From positions 4,526,001 through 4,590,000 of the forward strand of contig NZ_JADBEM010000001.1 in assembly GCF_014873875.1 (NCBI RefSeq): DNA of 64,000 nt, written 5' to 3'. The stretch is from Actinopolymorpha pittospori (lineage in GTDB: Bacteria > Actinomycetota > Actinomycetes > Propionibacteriales > Actinopolymorphaceae). The notes under the pieces were generated by a model that saw nothing but the letters and a program-made list of their open reading frames with translations, had not been told where the DNA came from and ran no database searches. Each line of letters starts with the position of its first letter. The stretch's first letter is position 1. Of the stretch, positions 1 through 8,752 are shown one piece after another. Made by a program: the position numbers and the translations under genes.

Positions 1-153
1 CCGTGCTGGTCAACGGCCACGGCGCGCTAGCGTCGTCCGCAGCGCGAGCACCCGTCGGACCGGCCCCGCGGAGTGGGACTTTCCTCGTACGACGGGAGAA
101 AGAGCACAACGCGGATCCTCACGCTGTGCGCCCGACGCGAGGAGATCTCGCAC

Positions 154-2181
154 ATGAGCGGCTCCGGCACGCCGACGATCGCGGCCACGAGGCCGCGGCC
201 GCGCCGACTGGCCGCGAGCTTCATGGCCCTCATGCTCGCCATGCTGCTGGCAGCCCTGGACCAGACGATCGTCTCCACTGCGTTGCCCACCATCGTCAGT
301 GACCTCGGCGGCCTGTCCCATCTGGCCTGGGTGGTGACCGCGTACCTGCTCGCCTCGACGGTCTCGACGCCGGTGTGGGGGAAGCTCGGCGACCAGTACG
401 GTCGCAAGCGCCTCTACCAGACCGCGATCGTCGTCTTCCTGATCGGCTCCGTCCTGTGCGGGATCGCGCGTTCGATGGGTGAGCTCATCGCGTTCCGCGC
501 ACTGCAGGGCCTGGGTGGCGGCGGCCTGATCGTGCTCACCATGTCGGTCGTCGGGGACCTGGTCAGCCCCCGCGAGCGCGGCCGCTACCAGGGCATCTTC
601 GGCGCGGTGTTCGGGGTCGCGAGCGTCGCGGGACCGCTGCTCGGCGGGTTCTTCGTCGAGCACCTGTCCTGGCGCTGGGCCTTCTACATCAACGTGCCGC
701 TGGGGATGGTCGCGCTGACGGTGATCGCGATCGTCCTGCCCGCACGCGGCGTGCGCCGGTCGCACCGGATCGACTACCTGGGCGCGCTGGTCCTCGCGGC
801 CGCGGCGACCTGCCTGGTCCTTGGCACCTCCTGGGGAGGCACGCGGTACCCGTGGGCGTCGCCGGTGATCATCGGGCTCTTCGCGGTCGCGGTCGCGCTC
901 ATCGTCGGGTGGGTGGCGATCGAACGCCGGGCCGCCGAACCGGTCCTGCCGCTCAGCCTGTTCGCGATACCGGTGTTCCGGATCAGCGCGGCCATCGGCT
1001 TCGTGGTGGGCTTCGTGATGTTCGGCGCCCTGGCGTACCTCCCGCTGTTCCTGCAGGTCGTGCACGGGGTGACGCCCGCGATGTCTGGCATCCACCTGCT
1101 GCCGATGGTGCTGGGGCTGCTGTGCACGTCGGTGGCGAGCGGGCAGGTGATCAGCCGAACCGGCCGCGACAAGGTGTTCCCGATCGTGGGTACGGCGACC
1201 ATCACGGCGGGGCTGTTCCTGTGTTCCCGGCTCGACGAGCACTCGAGCACCCTGGCGACGAGCCTGTCGTTTCTTGTGCTCGGCGCCGGGCTCGGCATGG
1301 TGATGCAGGTGCTGATCACGATCGTGCAGAACGCCGTGGCGTACGCGGACCTCGGCGCGGCCACCTCGGGTGCGACGTTCTCCCGGTCGATGGGGGGAGC
1401 CTTCGGTACGTCGGTGTTCGGCGCTGTCTTCTCCAACCAACTCGTCGCCAACGTCACCGCCCTGCGGTCCGGTCCGCTGCCGTCGAGCTTCGATCCCGCC
1501 GCAGTCCAGCGCGACCCGGGTGCGCTCGGTGCCCTGCCGCCCGGAACGCGGGAGGCGGTCATCCACGCGTACGCCGCCTCGATCCAGAGCGTCTTCGTGT
1601 GGGCGACGCCGGTCGCGGTGCTGGCGTTCGTCCTCGCGTGGTTCGTCCGGGAGCTTCCGCTGCGCCAGACCGCGACCGCGGCTGATCCCAGCGAGGGTCT
1701 CCCGGGGCGGTGTGAGGTCCGCAGTTCGCGGGACGAGATCGAACGTGCACTGTGCCTGCTGATCCGGCGCGACGACCGGGCCAGGGACCTGTACCAGGAG
1801 TTGGGCCGGGCCGCGGGGGTCGCGCTGCCGGCCGGCTCGTTGTGGGCGTTGTGCAAGATCGCCAGGGAGGGACCGGTCGCCGAGGGGGAGTTCGCCGACC
1901 TCACCGGCGTGCGCGCGGAACGCGGCCGGCCCACTCTCGACCGGCTGGTGCAGGCGGGCTACGTCCACCGGGCCGACGGAGCGCTCACGATCAGCACGTC
2001 CGGCCGTGCCGCTGTTGACCAGTTGGTCGCGACGCGTCGGGCGGCGCTCGCCAGGCGACTAGAGGGCTGGTCGCCCGAGCAGCACCCCGAACTTGCGGAC
2101 CTGCTGAGTCGGCTCGCCTCGACCTCCCTCGGTGACGACACCGACAGCGCGGTGTTCGGACGCCGCCACGAGGCGGTCTGA
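154..2181 (+). CDS. DHA2-family MFS drug exporter with C-terminal winged-helix domain
   Basis: A 675-residue inner-membrane proton-driven multidrug exporter of the 14-helix DHA2 (EmrB/QacA) type. The DHA2 motif LDQTIVSTALP is at residues 35-45, motif A (GKLGDQYGRKR) at 76-86, and an antiporter motif C (VASVAGPLLGG) follows helix 4. After the last helix, residues ~525-660 form a soluble domain that looks like a MarR-type winged helix (ALCKIAREGP, then LDRLVQAGYVHRADG as a recognition helix and wing), which the usual ~500-residue exporter lacks. The start at 154 has GGAG about 10 nt upstream and begins just before the first helix; an in-frame ATG at 73 would add an unlikely polar stretch. The acpS gene follows within 40 nt. 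The drug-efflux family is secure; the substrate and the role of the fused domain are not known. Confidence 0.9.
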   Translation: MSGSGTPTIAATRPRPRRLAASFMALMLAMLLAALDQTIVSTALPTIVSDLGGLSHLAWVVTAYLLASTVSTPVWGKLGDQYGRKRLYQTAIVVFLIGSVLCGIARSMGELIAFRALQGLGGGGLIVLTMSVVGDLVSPRERGRYQGIFGAVFGVASVAGPLLGGFFVEHLSWRWAFYINVPLGMVALTVIAIVLPARGVRRSHRIDYLGALVLAAAATCLVLGTSWGGTRYPWASPVIIGLFAVAVALIVGWVAIERRAAEPVLPLSLFAIPVFRISAAIGFVVGFVMFGALAYLPLFLQVVHGVTPAMSGIHLLPMVLGLLCTSVASGQVISRTGRDKVFPIVGTATITAGLFLCSRLDEHSSTLATSLSFLVLGAGLGMVMQVLITIVQNAVAYADLGAATSGATFSRSMGGAFGTSVFGAVFSNQLVANVTALRSGPLPSSFDPAAVQRDPGALGALPPGTREAVIHAYAASIQSVFVWATPVAVLAFVLAWFVRELPLRQTATAADPSEGLPGRCEVRSSRDEIERALCLLIRRDDRARDLYQELGRAAGVALPAGSLWALCKIAREGPVAEGEFADLTGVRAERGRPTLDRLVQAGYVHRADGALTISTSGRAAVDQLVATRRAALARRLEGWSPEQHPELADLLSRLASTSLGDDTDSAVFGRRHEAV

Positions 2182-2217
2182 TGCGAAAACGGGAGAGCCA
2201 TGCGCGAGGATGGTCCG

Positions 2218-2571
2218 GTGATCGTCGGCCTGGGAATCGATGTCGTGGACGTCGCGCGCTTCGAGGAGACGCTCGAACGGACGCCCGGACTGCGGGCCCG
2301 GCTGTTCACCACCTCCGAGCAGGATCGCCCGATCGCGTCGCTCGCGGCGCGCTTCGCGGCCAAGGAAGCCCTGGCCAAGGCGCTGGGCGCCCCGGTCGGC
2401 CTGCACTGGCAGGACGCGGAGGTGGTCACCGACCAGGACGGCCGCCCCTGGCTCGAGGTGCGCGGCACGGTCGCCCGCCAGACCGACCGGCTCGGCGTCA
2501 CCGGCATGCACCTGTCCATCTCGCACGACGCCGGCATCGCGTCGGCGGTCGTCGTCTTGGAGAAGGACTGA
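2218..2571 (+). CDS. acpS: holo-[acyl-carrier-protein] synthase
   Basis: Transfers 4'-phosphopantetheine from CoA to a serine of acyl carrier protein in the cytosol, activating fatty-acid synthesis. The 117-residue protein starts IVGLGIDVVDVARF, where the Asp binds Mg, and has the second family motif RFAAKEALAKA with the metal-binding Glu, then SISHDAGIASA near the end. I chose the GTG at 2218 because the family begins at this point and AGGA lies 7 nt upstream; an in-frame ATG at 2200 with GGGAG would add six residues. The stop is 6 nt before nnr, so the two genes are probably co-transcribed, an order common in actinobacteria. Confidence 0.92.
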   Translation: MIVGLGIDVVDVARFEETLERTPGLRARLFTTSEQDRPIASLAARFAAKEALAKALGAPVGLHWQDAEVVTDQDGRPWLEVRGTVARQTDRLGVTGMHLSISHDAGIASAVVVLEKD

Positions 2572-2577
2572 TCATCG

Positions 2578-4002
2578 ATGCGTACGGCACACACCGTCAC
2601 CCAGATCCGGGCCGCCGAGGCCGCGCTGATGGCGACGCTGCCGGAGGGCACGCTGATGGAGCGCGCCGCGACCGGTCTCGCCGTCGCCTGCGCCGACTAT
2701 CTCGGCGGCACCTACGGCGCCGGCATCCTGATCATCGCCGGCTCCGGTGACAACGGCGGCGACGCGTTGTACGCCGGTGCCCGGCTCGCCCGGCGTGGCG
2801 CCCGGGTGGACGCGATCCTGCTCGACCCCGCCAGGGCCCACGCCGGGGGCCTCGCCGCGCTGCGCGACGCGGGCGGTCAGGTCGTACCCGAGAAGTCTCG
2901 GGCGGACGCGGTTGCCCGAGCCGACCTGGTGCTCGACGGCATCGTCGGGATCGGCGGCAAGCCCGGCCTGCGACCGGCGGCCGCGGAGGTCGTCGCGTTG
3001 GTCGAACGCCACGGCGTGCCCGTGGTCGCGGTCGACGTGCCCAGCGGCATCGACGTCGACACCGGCGAGACCCCCGAACCCCACGTGCGGGCGACGGTGA
3101 CCGTCACCTTCGGCACCCACAAGATCGGGCTGCTGGTGGACCCGGGCGCCACCGCGGCCGGTGCGGTCCACCTCGTCGACATCGGGCTCAGCCCCTACCT
3201 GCCCGAGCCGGCGCTCTCGGCCCTGCAGGCCGAGGACGTCGCGGAGCGGCTACCCGCGCCCGAACGTACGTCCCAGAAGTACTCCCGCGGCGTCCTCGGC
3301 GTGATGGCCGGGTCGACGCAGTACACCGGGGCCGCTGTGCTCGCGGTCGGCGGCGCGCTCGCCGGACCGGCCGGGATGGTCCGCTACGTCGGTCCCGAAC
3401 AACCCGCGAACTTCGTCCGCGCCCGCTGGCCCGAGGTCGTCGTCGGCGAGGGGCGGGTGCAGGCCTGGGTCGTCGGCTCCGGCCTTGGCACCGAGCCCCA
3501 CCGCGCCGAGGACGTCTCCCGCGTGCTCGGTAGCGGCCTGCCCGTCCTGGTCGACGCCGACGGGCTGCGCCATGTGCTCGGCCGGCTCGAGGGGCAGGTC
3601 CTGCTGACCCCGCACGAGGGCGAACTCGCGCGGATGCTCGACGTCGAGCGCGAGGAGGTGGCGACGCACCGGCTCCGCTCGGCCCGTGAGGCCGCGCGAC
3701 GCTGGAACGCCACGGTCCTGCTCAAGGGTGCGACGACCCTCGTCGTCACCCCCGAGGGCGAGGCCCGCGTCAACACGACCGGAACGCCGTGGGTGGGCAC
3801 GGCCGGCTCCGGCGACGTGCTGTCCGGCATCTGCGGTTCCCTGCTCGCGGCCGGGCTGTCGCCCCTGGACGCCGGGAGCGTCGGCAGTTACCTGCACGGG
3901 ATGGCCGGCGTTCTCGCGTCACGCGGGGGACCGATCGCGGCCGAGGACATCGCTCGCACCGTTCCCGAGGCCTACCGCCGGATCCGGGCCGTCGCGACCT
4001 GA
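2578..4002 (+). CDS. nnr: bifunctional NAD(P)H-hydrate epimerase / ADP-dependent NAD(P)H-hydrate dehydratase
   Basis: Repairs hydrated NADH and NADPH: the N-terminal YjeF epimerase half (~1-210) interconverts R and S hydrates, and the C-terminal ribokinase-like half (~220-474) dehydrates the S form. Seen: GSGDNGGDAL (epimerase nucleotide loop), VDVPSGIDVDTG, then LTPHEGELARM, LLKGATTLV and the GTAGSGDVLSG anion hole of the dehydratase. The full 474-residue length matches bacterial fused enzymes. An AGAAGGA ribosome-binding site inside the acpS end precedes the ATG. It converges on the peptidase gene, with only 40 bp between stops. Confidence 0.93.
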   Translation: MRTAHTVTQIRAAEAALMATLPEGTLMERAATGLAVACADYLGGTYGAGILIIAGSGDNGGDALYAGARLARRGARVDAILLDPARAHAGGLAALRDAGGQVVPEKSRADAVARADLVLDGIVGIGGKPGLRPAAAEVVALVERHGVPVVAVDVPSGIDVDTGETPEPHVRATVTVTFGTHKIGLLVDPGATAAGAVHLVDIGLSPYLPEPALSALQAEDVAERLPAPERTSQKYSRGVLGVMAGSTQYTGAAVLAVGGALAGPAGMVRYVGPEQPANFVRARWPEVVVGEGRVQAWVVGSGLGTEPHRAEDVSRVLGSGLPVLVDADGLRHVLGRLEGQVLLTPHEGELARMLDVEREEVATHRLRSAREAARRWNATVLLKGATTLVVTPEGEARVNTTGTPWVGTAGSGDVLSGICGSLLAAGLSPLDAGSVGSYLHGMAGVLASRGGPIAAEDIARTVPEAYRRIRAVAT

Positions 4003-4020
4003 GCCGGGCCGCGACCCGGC
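4003..4020. terminator. short hairpin between convergent nnr and P1 peptidase
   Basis: A 6-bp G/C stem (GCCGGG/CCCGGC) with a 6-nt loop starts immediately after the nnr stop codon. It sits between convergent genes, where a terminator is expected, but is short and has no U-tract, so it is weak evidence. Confidence 0.3.
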
Positions 4021-4042
4021 CCTGGACGCGGGCAGGTCCTGC

Positions 4043-5140
4043 TCAGTGGCGCGGGCGTGGGTAGCCGATCGGCCGGGCGGAGGGATGGCGGTCGAGGTAG
4101 GAGCGCAGTTCGATGGCCGGCGTCCGGACGCTGGTCGCGGCGAGGATCGCGTCGACGACCGCGAGCGAGACGGCGTCTGCGGCGGCCGCCTGGACGGCCG
4201 CGATGCCGCCGATCTCGGCGGCGCCCGGCCAGGATCCGAGCGCACCGAGCGCGGGATCGATCTGGCCGGTGGCGAGGCCGAAGACCGCGTCCCCGTCGAC
4301 GAGGGTGTGCGCCGGGCGGATCGCCCGGGCGATCCCGTCATGCCCGGCGGTGGCCATCCGGTGGGTCTGGGAGTGGCTCAGCCGGGCGTTGGTGGCGACG
4401 ACGGCGAGGGTGGTGTTCAGCGGACCTCCGGCCGGCGCGGTGCCGGAGCCGGGCTCCCCGGCCGGGACCGCGCGGGCCAGGTCACGCGGGTCGGGCGTAC
4501 GGGGACGGAGTGCCTCGTCCTCGACGAGGTTCGCGGCGAGCAACGAGCCCGACGCGGGTGCGCACGGGGAGCCGTACGCGTTGGCCACGACGAGCGCGGC
4601 GACCACGATCCCGCCCTCGAGCCGAATGCTCGCGGTGCCGACCCCGCCCTTGAGCGCGGGAAGGCTGAAACTCGCGCCGGTCCCCGCTCCGACGCAACCG
4701 GTCTGGACCGGACCGGCGCTCGCGGCGGCCGCGGCGGCGTAGCCGAGTTCGGCGTCGGGTCGCTTGCCGGGATCACCGCCCTTGCCGAGGTCGAAGACGA
4801 CGGCGGCGGGTACGACGGGCACCACGGTGTCGGGTCCGACCCGCACACCCCTGCCCCGCTCCTCGCACCAGCGCTGCACCCCGGCCGACGCGACCAGGCC
4901 GAACGCGCTGCCACCGGTGAGCGTCACCGCGTCGACGGTGTCGACCAGCGTCCCGGGCGCGAGCGCGTCGGTCTCGTGCGTACCGGGGCCGCCCCCGCGC
5001 ACGTCGACCGCTCCGAGCGTGCCGGGCGGAGGCACGACCACGGTGACGCCGGTGAGCCAGCCGTCACCGACGCGCTGGGCCTGTCCGACCAGAACCTCGG
5101 GTACGTCGGTCAGAGCGCCGTACGGGTTGGTGTCCTCCAC
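4043..5140 (-). CDS. P1/S58 family autoproteolytic peptidase (DmpA/NylC-like)
   Basis: A 365-residue member of the P1 (DmpA aminopeptidase / NylC 6-aminohexanoate-oligomer hydrolase) Ntn-hydrolase fold. Members self-cleave before a Thr or Ser that becomes the nucleophile. The motif LNTTLAVVATNA places the expected cut between N242 and T243; other conserved stretches are TLTGGSAFGL (73-82), GKGGDPGKRPDAELGYAA (119-136) and TGCVGAGTGA. The start is a GTG. It has a short-spaced GGAG and a TAAGCT hexamer 8 nt upstream, so it may be nearly leaderless. It is monocistronic and divergent from alr. Substrate (peptide, D-amino-acid peptide or amide oligomer) cannot be read from the sequence. Confidence 0.88.
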   Translation of the reverse strand: MEDTNPYGALTDVPEVLVGQAQRVGDGWLTGVTVVVPPPGTLGAVDVRGGGPGTHETDALAPGTLVDTVDAVTLTGGSAFGLVASAGVQRWCEERGRGVRVGPDTVVPVVPAAVVFDLGKGGDPGKRPDAELGYAAAAAASAGPVQTGCVGAGTGASFSLPALKGGVGTASIRLEGGIVVAALVVANAYGSPCAPASGSLLAANLVEDEALRPRTPDPRDLARAVPAGEPGSGTAPAGGPLNTTLAVVATNARLSHSQTHRMATAGHDGIARAIRPAHTLVDGDAVFGLATGQIDPALGALGSWPGAAEIGGIAAVQAAAADAVSLAVVDAILAATSVRTPAIELRSYLDRHPSARPIGYPRPRH

Positions 5141-5404
5141 GTTCTCCGAGCTTAGAGCGTGTCCGTCGACGGCGACCTCGCGCGGTCACGGGAGAGGGTT
5201 CGCCCCAAGAGTGCCTTTGGTCGTCCTCGTCCCGAGTCGTCCGGTCCCAGAGCCCGACAACCCCGCCCGCGCCCGGTCGGTCCCCCGCCGAGCGGGGAAG
5301 CATCGGTGAGCACCGTGCTCGGACGACTCCGGTCGGCGTTCTCACCTGGTTCGCGGCCTGCCTGGTCCGGCGGTGGGAGTGGGGCCTGGGAGACTGGAGC
5401 GGTC

Positions 5405-6544
5405 ATGGATACAGCAGTTCGCGCCGAAGCGCTGATCGACCTCGCGGCCATCCGCGACAACGTCGCGGCGATCCGGCGCCGAGTCGGCACCGCCGCCGTC
5501 ATGGCCGTCGTCAAGGCCGACGGCTACGGCCACGGGCTCGTCCCGGCGGCCCGCGCGGCACTCGCCGGCGGGGCCAGTTGGCTCGGCGTCGCCAACGTCG
5601 AGGAGGCGCTGACCCTCCGCGCGGTCGGCCTCGAAAGCCCCCGCATCCTGTCCTGGCTCGCCGCGCCGGGTGAGCGGTGGAAGGCCGCGCTCGACGCCAA
5701 CATCGACGTCGCCGCGTACTCCCTCTGGCAGCTCGCGGAGATCGTCGAGGCGGCCGAACACTGTGACAAACGAGCCCGGGTCCATCTCAAGATCGACAGT
5801 GGCCTCAACCGCGGTGGAGCCGGGCCGAGTGACTGGCCCGCCCTCGTCGACGCGGCCCTGTCCGCGGAGGCGGACGGGGCCATCCGGGTCGTCGGGTTGT
5901 GGTCCCACCTGGCCTGCGCCGACGAACTCGGCCACCCCTCCATCGTCCGGCAGCTCAAGGCGTTCCAGGAGGCCGTGGAGTTCGCCGAGCGGGTAGGGAT
6001 CCGGCCGGAGGTGCGCCATCTCGCCAACTCCGCCGCGACGCTCACCCTGCCCGAGACCCACTTCGACCTGGTACGCCCGGGCCTCGCGGTCTATGGCCTC
6101 TCACCCATCCCCGACGCCACGCCGGAACAGCTGGGGCTGACGCCGGCGATGACGGTCCGGGCGAGGTTCGCGCTGGTCAAGCGCGTCCCGGAGGGCGAGG
6201 GCGTGTCCTACGGTCACCGCTACGTCACCTCACGTGAGACCACGCTCGGTCTCGTCCCGCTCGGCTACGCCGACGGCGTGCCGAGGGCGGCGAGCAACGT
6301 CGGCCCCGTCTGGGCCGCCGGCCGGCGACGTACCATCGCAGGCACTGTGTGCATGGACCAGTTCGTCCTGGACCTGGACGACGACTCCATCGCCGCCGGC
6401 GACGAGGTCGTGCTGTTCGGCCCCGGTACGTCGGGTGAGCCAACGGCACAGGACTGGGCGGACGCGACCGGCACCATCTCCTGGGAGATCATCTCCCGGA
6501 TCGGACCCCGCGTCCCCCGCCACTACGTCGGTGGAGGCACGTGA
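5405..6544 (+). CDS. alr: alanine racemase
   Basis: PLP-dependent cytosolic enzyme (379 residues) making D-alanine for peptidoglycan. The PLP lysine is K37 in AVVKADGYGHG; the second catalytic base is Y269 in GEGVSYGHRY; GTVCMDQF near the C-terminus is the family's substrate-contact region. The reading frame is open back to 5159, but the ATG at 5405 matches the family N-terminus and has GGAG five nt upstream. Its stop shares a base with the ATG of the next gene (TGATG), implying translational coupling to the hydrolase. Confidence 0.95.
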   Translation: MDTAVRAEALIDLAAIRDNVAAIRRRVGTAAVMAVVKADGYGHGLVPAARAALAGGASWLGVANVEEALTLRAVGLESPRILSWLAAPGERWKAALDANIDVAAYSLWQLAEIVEAAEHCDKRARVHLKIDSGLNRGGAGPSDWPALVDAALSAEADGAIRVVGLWSHLACADELGHPSIVRQLKAFQEAVEFAERVGIRPEVRHLANSAATLTLPETHFDLVRPGLAVYGLSPIPDATPEQLGLTPAMTVRARFALVKRVPEGEGVSYGHRYVTSRETTLGLVPLGYADGVPRAASNVGPVWAAGRRRTIAGTVCMDQFVLDLDDDSIAAGDEVVLFGPGTSGEPTAQDWADATGTISWEIISRIGPRVPRHYVGGGT

Positions 6545-7683
6545 TGGGCAAGGGCGGAAACCTGCTGGGCAGGCGGACCGGCCTGATCGGAGCGGCGACG
6601 GGCGTGCTCGCCGCCGGCGCGGCGGCCGGGGCGGCCGCCGGGATCGCGGTGGAGCGTTACGTCGTCGCCCGCCGCCGGGACCGAGACCTGCAGATCGAGG
6701 AGCCGCTCGGTACCCGCCGCGGTGAGCCGGTAATCGTCAAGACGTTGGACGGCATCGAGCTGTACGCCGAGGTCGACGGCCCGCGCCGGCAGCCGCCGCC
6801 GAGCCCGGTGACCGTCGTCTTCTGCCACGGGTACGCCCTCAACCTCGACTGCTGGCACTTCCAGCGCGCCGCTCTCGCCGACGAGGCGCGGCTGGTGCTC
6901 TACGACCACCGCTCCCACGGCCGCTCCGGCCGGTCGCCGCGGGAGCTGTGCAACGTCGACCAACTCGGCAAGGACCTCGCCCAGGTGCTCGAGACGGTCG
7001 CTCCCGAGGGGCCCCTGATGCTGGTCGGACACTCGATGGGTGGGATGACCATCCTGGCGCTCGCCGACCAGCATCCGGAGATCTTCGCGGAGCGGGTCGT
7101 CGGTGTGGCCCTGCTCGCCAGCAGCGCGGGCGGGCTGGACCAGGTGACGCTGGGCGTGCCCGGACCGGTCGGTCGGCTCGTCCACCGCGTCACGCCGGCC
7201 GTCGTCGCCGCGTTGTCGCGGGCGCCGGCCCTGGTCGAGCGTGGACGCAAGGCCGGCAGCGACGTCGGCTACCTCGTCACCAAGCACTACTCCTTCGGTT
7301 CGAAGGTGCCCTCGGCGCGGATCGAGTTCGTCGCGGAGATGCTCGCGGGGACGCCGATCGAGGTGGTCGCGGACTTCTATCCCGGCTTCGCCACGCACGA
7401 CAAGTACCACGCGCTCCGGGCGTTGGACGGCGTGGAGACCCTGGTCATCGGTGGCCGAAACGACCTCATCACCCCGGTCGAGCACAGCCGGGAGATCGCC
7501 GAGCGGCACCCCGCGGCCGAGTACCTCGAGCTGTCCGACAGCGGGCACATGTTCCTGATCGAGCATCCTGAGGTGGTCAACGCCGCCCTCCAGGACCTCC
7601 TCGGCCGGGCCACGGAGTGCGCGCACGCGACGGCAGGTGAGCGCTCGCCGAGCGAGTCGAGCCAGGTACGTTCGACCGACTGA
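6544..7683 (+). CDS. membrane-anchored alpha/beta hydrolase
   Basis: A 379-residue protein with an N-terminal Ala/Gly-rich membrane segment (about residues 10-35) followed by an alpha/beta hydrolase domain. The oxyanion strand is VVFCHGYALN, the nucleophile elbow is GHSMGG with S164, the acid is probably the Asp of GGRNDLITP, and the His is in SDSGHMFLIEHP. The ATG at 6544 has GGAGG six nt upstream; a GTG three nt earlier is possible. Coupled to alr, as in many actinobacterial genomes, which suggests an envelope-linked role, but the substrate is unknown. Confidence 0.85.
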   Translation: MGKGGNLLGRRTGLIGAATGVLAAGAAAGAAAGIAVERYVVARRRDRDLQIEEPLGTRRGEPVIVKTLDGIELYAEVDGPRRQPPPSPVTVVFCHGYALNLDCWHFQRAALADEARLVLYDHRSHGRSGRSPRELCNVDQLGKDLAQVLETVAPEGPLMLVGHSMGGMTILALADQHPEIFAERVVGVALLASSAGGLDQVTLGVPGPVGRLVHRVTPAVVAALSRAPALVERGRKAGSDVGYLVTKHYSFGSKVPSARIEFVAEMLAGTPIEVVADFYPGFATHDKYHALRALDGVETLVIGGRNDLITPVEHSREIAERHPAAEYLELSDSGHMFLIEHPEVVNAALQDLLGRATECAHATAGERSPSESSQVRSTD

Positions 7684-7723
7684 CGATCATCCCAGTGGAC
7701 CAACCGAAGCGGAGCGAGAGACC

Positions 7724-8743
7724 GTGATCGACCTGCACGTCGCCGAGGCGAAACCCACCGACGCGGCTGCCCTGGTAGGAGTCATCCACGCGGCGTTCGG
7801 CGCCCGGCCGCCGTTGAACCCACCCGGCACGGCGCTGCAGGAGACCACCGAGAGTGTCGAGGCCGCGCTGAGCGCGGTCGGCGGGCTGCTCGCCCAGGTG
7901 GACGGCGAGCCCGCGGGGGCCATCCTGCTCGCGGAGATCGACGGCGCTGACCACGGCGGCTCGACGCCCGAGCTCACGCGGTGGCTCGATCTGCGCCGCG
8001 TCTCGGTTCACCCGAAGTTCCAGAACCGCGGTGTGGCGACCGCCATGGTCGGCTGTGCCGAGGAGGTCGCGGCCGCCCGTGGGCTGGACGGCGTACGGCT
8101 GGTCGCTCGGGCCGAACTCCCCGCCACCCTGGCGTTCTGGGGGCACCGCGGCTACGTCGAGGTCGGGCGAGAAGGTACGACCGTCCACCTGGCGAAGCGG
8201 CTTCCCGTCGAGCTGGACGCCCCGGCTGCGCAGGACATGCGCGACGTCGGTCGACGCCTCGCCGCCGTGCTACGGGCGGGTGACCTCGTCCTGTTGGCGG
8301 GTGAGCTCGGTGCCGGCAAGACCACCTTGACGCAGGGCATCGGAGCGGGTCTGTCGGTGCGCGGCCAGGTGACCTCGCCGACGTTCGTCATCGCCCGGGT
8401 GCATCCCTCGACCGTGCAGGGACCCGCGCTGGTACACGTCGACGCCTACCGGCTCGGCGGTGTCGCCGAACTCGACGACCTCGACCTCGACGCCTCCCTC
8501 GACGAGACGGTCACCGTCGTCGAATGGGGCGAGGGCCTCGCGGAGGGGCTGGCCGGCGACCGGCTCGAGGTCGTGCTGAGTCGAAGCGTGGGTGCGGCGG
8601 GCGCGACCGCCGAGGACCAGGAGGACCTCCGGCAGGTCCGGATCGTCCCGGTCGGACCGCGCTGGCTCGACGTGCCCCTGCGCGTCGTCCTGGGCGCGGG
8701 CCCGGAGGAGGGCGTACGCGGGCCCGCCGTAGCGGCGGACTAG
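7724..8743 (+). CDS. tsaE: GNAT acetyltransferase fused to TsaE (t6A synthesis ATPase)
   Basis: A two-domain protein of 339 residues. Residues ~1-165 are a GNAT fold (RRVSVHPKFQNRGVATAMV is the acetyl-CoA motif A). Residues ~168-339 are TsaE: Walker A GELGAGKTT at 193-201, then TSPTFVIARVH and HVDAYRLGG. TsaE is the ATPase that drives turnover of the TsaBD complex making N6-threonylcarbamoyladenosine at tRNA position 37. The GTG at 7724 has GGAG nine nt upstream; an earlier in-frame ATG at 7637 would overlap the hydrolase gene. tsaB starts 9 nt after the stop. What the GNAT half acetylates is unknown; the fusion recurs in actinobacteria. Confidence 0.9.
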   Translation: MIDLHVAEAKPTDAAALVGVIHAAFGARPPLNPPGTALQETTESVEAALSAVGGLLAQVDGEPAGAILLAEIDGADHGGSTPELTRWLDLRRVSVHPKFQNRGVATAMVGCAEEVAAARGLDGVRLVARAELPATLAFWGHRGYVEVGREGTTVHLAKRLPVELDAPAAQDMRDVGRRLAAVLRAGDLVLLAGELGAGKTTLTQGIGAGLSVRGQVTSPTFVIARVHPSTVQGPALVHVDAYRLGGVAELDDLDLDASLDETVTVVEWGEGLAEGLAGDRLEVVLSRSVGAAGATAEDQEDLRQVRIVPVGPRWLDVPLRVVLGAGPEEGVRGPAVAAD

Positions 8744-8752
8744 CCTGGCGAC
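8741..8752 (+). promoter_or_regulatory. leaderless-type -10 element for tsaB
   Basis: TAGCCT at 8741-8746 includes the tsaE stop codon and is followed by exactly 6 nt and the tsaB GTG. This is the TANNNT-to-start spacing of actinobacterial leaderless transcripts, and tsaB has no Shine-Dalgarno sequence. Confidence 0.5.

Noticed and set aside
10..1968. 652-residue minus-strand open frame opposite the exporter
   Set aside because: It is antisense to a strongly supported gene, has an Arg/His/Gly/Gln-rich composition with no domain, and arises from G/C-biased codon positions.
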